A stretch of 64,000 bases of DNA from CAZCAC01 sp964496575 (GTDB taxonomy: Bacteria; Planctomycetota; UBA1135; GCA-002686595): NCBI GenBank assembly GCA_964496575.1, contig CAZCAC010000030.1:1-64000 (forward strand). Reading direction: 5' to 3'. The notes beneath the pieces were generated by a model, which was given only the letters and a program-made list of their open reading frames with translations, made no database searches and had not been told where the DNA came from. Numbering within the stretch: position 1 is the stretch's first letter; each line of letters opens with the position of its first letter. Positions 63,177 through 64,000 of this stretch are shown here, piece after piece. The position numbers and the translations under genes are program-made.

Positions 63177-64000
63177 ATGCACAAGCTACTGATCGCAGCG
63201 AGAACCCTTACCGCCATCGCCCTGATGGCGATCGCCTTCACATCGCAGTCGGCACTCGCCCAGACCGAGCTCCACAAACTGCTGGCCCCCGACGGAGAGG
63301 AGGGCGACTGGTTCGGGTGGAGCTGCTCGGTGAGCGGGAATCTGTGCATCGTTGGTGCCAATGGTGACGACGACTTTGGCTTCATGAGCGGAACGGCGCA
63401 CATCTTCGACGCGATCACGGGGCAGCTCTTGTGGAAGCTCCCGAGCAGCGGAGGCCTGGCCTCCGAGGAGTTTGGATACAGTGTCTCGATCAGCGGGAAT
63501 CGCGCCATCGTCGGAGCACCGGGGAATGCCACCAATGGAATCCTCTCCGGCGCGGCCTACATCTACGATGCTGCTGCCGGCCAGCGACTGTTCCAGGTGA
63601 TCCCAGGAGACAACCAGGGCAACGACAACTTCGGCCTGAGCGTCGCCATCGATGGGAATCTGGCCGTCGTCGGCGCCCCCGGAGATCAGGACAATGGAGT
63701 CTGGTCGGGCGCTGCTTACGTGGTCGACATCGTGACCGGGCAGGTGACCATGAAGATCGTGCCCGCGGACGGCATGGCGTACGATCATTTCGGGTGGAGC
63801 GTGTCGCTGAGAGGTCATCGTGCCGTCATCTCGGCTCGCTGGAACTCTGACGTCGCCTGGCTGGCCGGTGCGGCCTACGTGTACGACGTGAGGACGGGTC
63901 AGCAGCTCCACAAGCTGTACGCGTCGGATGCAGCATCGGATGACTGGTTCGGGAGGCGGGTTTCGATCGACGGCAATCACGCCGTCATCGGCGCGCACCG
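63177..64000 (+). CDS. Secreted FG-GAP repeat protein, cut by window end
   Basis: At least 274 residues from the ATG at 63177, open to the window end. The signal peptide (LTAIALMAIAFTSQSALAQ) is clear. Five FG-GAP repeats are visible with a variant pattern: DGEEGDWFGWSCSVSGNLCIVGANGDDD...GTAHIFDAITGQLLWKL. Here TGQ(L/R)(L/F) replaces the GTxWxxQAKL segment of the neighbours, so this protein belongs to another subfamily. Whether it ends in the Cys-rich domain cannot be seen. Confidence 0.88.
   Translation, partial: MHKLLIAARTLTAIALMAIAFTSQSALAQTELHKLLAPDGEEGDWFGWSCSVSGNLCIVGANGDDDFGFMSGTAHIFDAITGQLLWKLPSSGGLASEEFGYSVSISGNRAIVGAPGNATNGILSGAAYIYDAAAGQRLFQVIPGDNQGNDNFGLSVAIDGNLAVVGAPGDQDNGVWSGAAYVVDIVTGQVTMKIVPADGMAYDHFGWSVSLRGHRAVISARWNSDVAWLAGAAYVYDVRTGQQLHKLYASDAASDDWFGRRVSIDGNHAVIGAH

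Overview
The window is GC-rich DNA, dense in genes, from an uncultured-type bacterium that looks like a member of the Planctomycetota. This is inferred from gene content only: three sulfatase-fold lipoproteins or secreted enzymes, many exported FG-GAP, kelch and beta-helix proteins, an ECF sigma factor fused to a membrane-anchored sensor part, DUF1579, and a cysteine-rich C-terminal domain (FCFGD...PCPCxNDND...LRCxGG...YYQCWYR...NGYxIxW) that closes eight separate secreted proteins. No rRNA, tRNA, CRISPR array or insertion sequence was recognised.

Layout. 1-4302 (minus): an FG-GAP lipoprotein cut by the window edge, then a tungsten aldehyde:ferredoxin oxidoreductase overlapping a tandem class II aldolase. 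4681-7913: two paralogous secreted proteins with the Cys-rich C-terminal domain. 8625-13015 (minus): a membrane protein, Ogt DNA repair protein, and a fatty-acid oxidation operon (dehydrogenase-hydratase fusion plus thiolase). 13292-19673: ATC-hydrolase-like protein, sulfatase, beta-helix protein, serine hydrolase, FG-GAP protein. 19692-23958 (minus): typA, an exonuclease-WYL fusion, and a sulfatase. 24062-28926: thioredoxin-fold protein, EF-hand polycation, isopropylmalate/homocitrate synthase-like enzyme, aspartate kinase. 29015-37399: ECF sigma-redoxin fusion, a secreted protein of a two-member family, other small secreted proteins. 37824-40592: a self-regulated GntR/YtrA-type ABC transporter operon. 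40695-55162: beta-helix, B12-binding radical SAM, sulfatase-like, FG-GAP, kelch and peptidylarginine-deiminase-like proteins. 55191-64000: FG-GAP proteins around a DUF4062-STAND-TPR protein.

Most striking signal. Three genes are interrupted by a single in-frame TGA, and the protein clearly continues beyond it in the same frame: the FG-GAP lipoprotein (TGA at 648-646, minus), the ECF sigma-redoxin fusion (31070-31072) and the secreted family protein (32897-32899). Each TGA lies next to or within four residues of a cysteine. In the redoxin the TGA replaces the first cysteine of the CxxC active site. Each TGA is followed by a hairpin whose apical loop begins 19-20 nt downstream, and in two of the three the hairpin is a perfect 7-bp stem with a 3-nt loop that has G in its first two positions, as expected for a bacterial SECIS. 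TGA is an ordinary stop elsewhere in the window. Selenocysteine insertion is the simplest explanation, which would make this a bacterium with unusual selenoproteins, including a membrane-tethered sigma factor with a selenocysteine redox domain. No sel genes lie in the window, so this remains a hypothesis.
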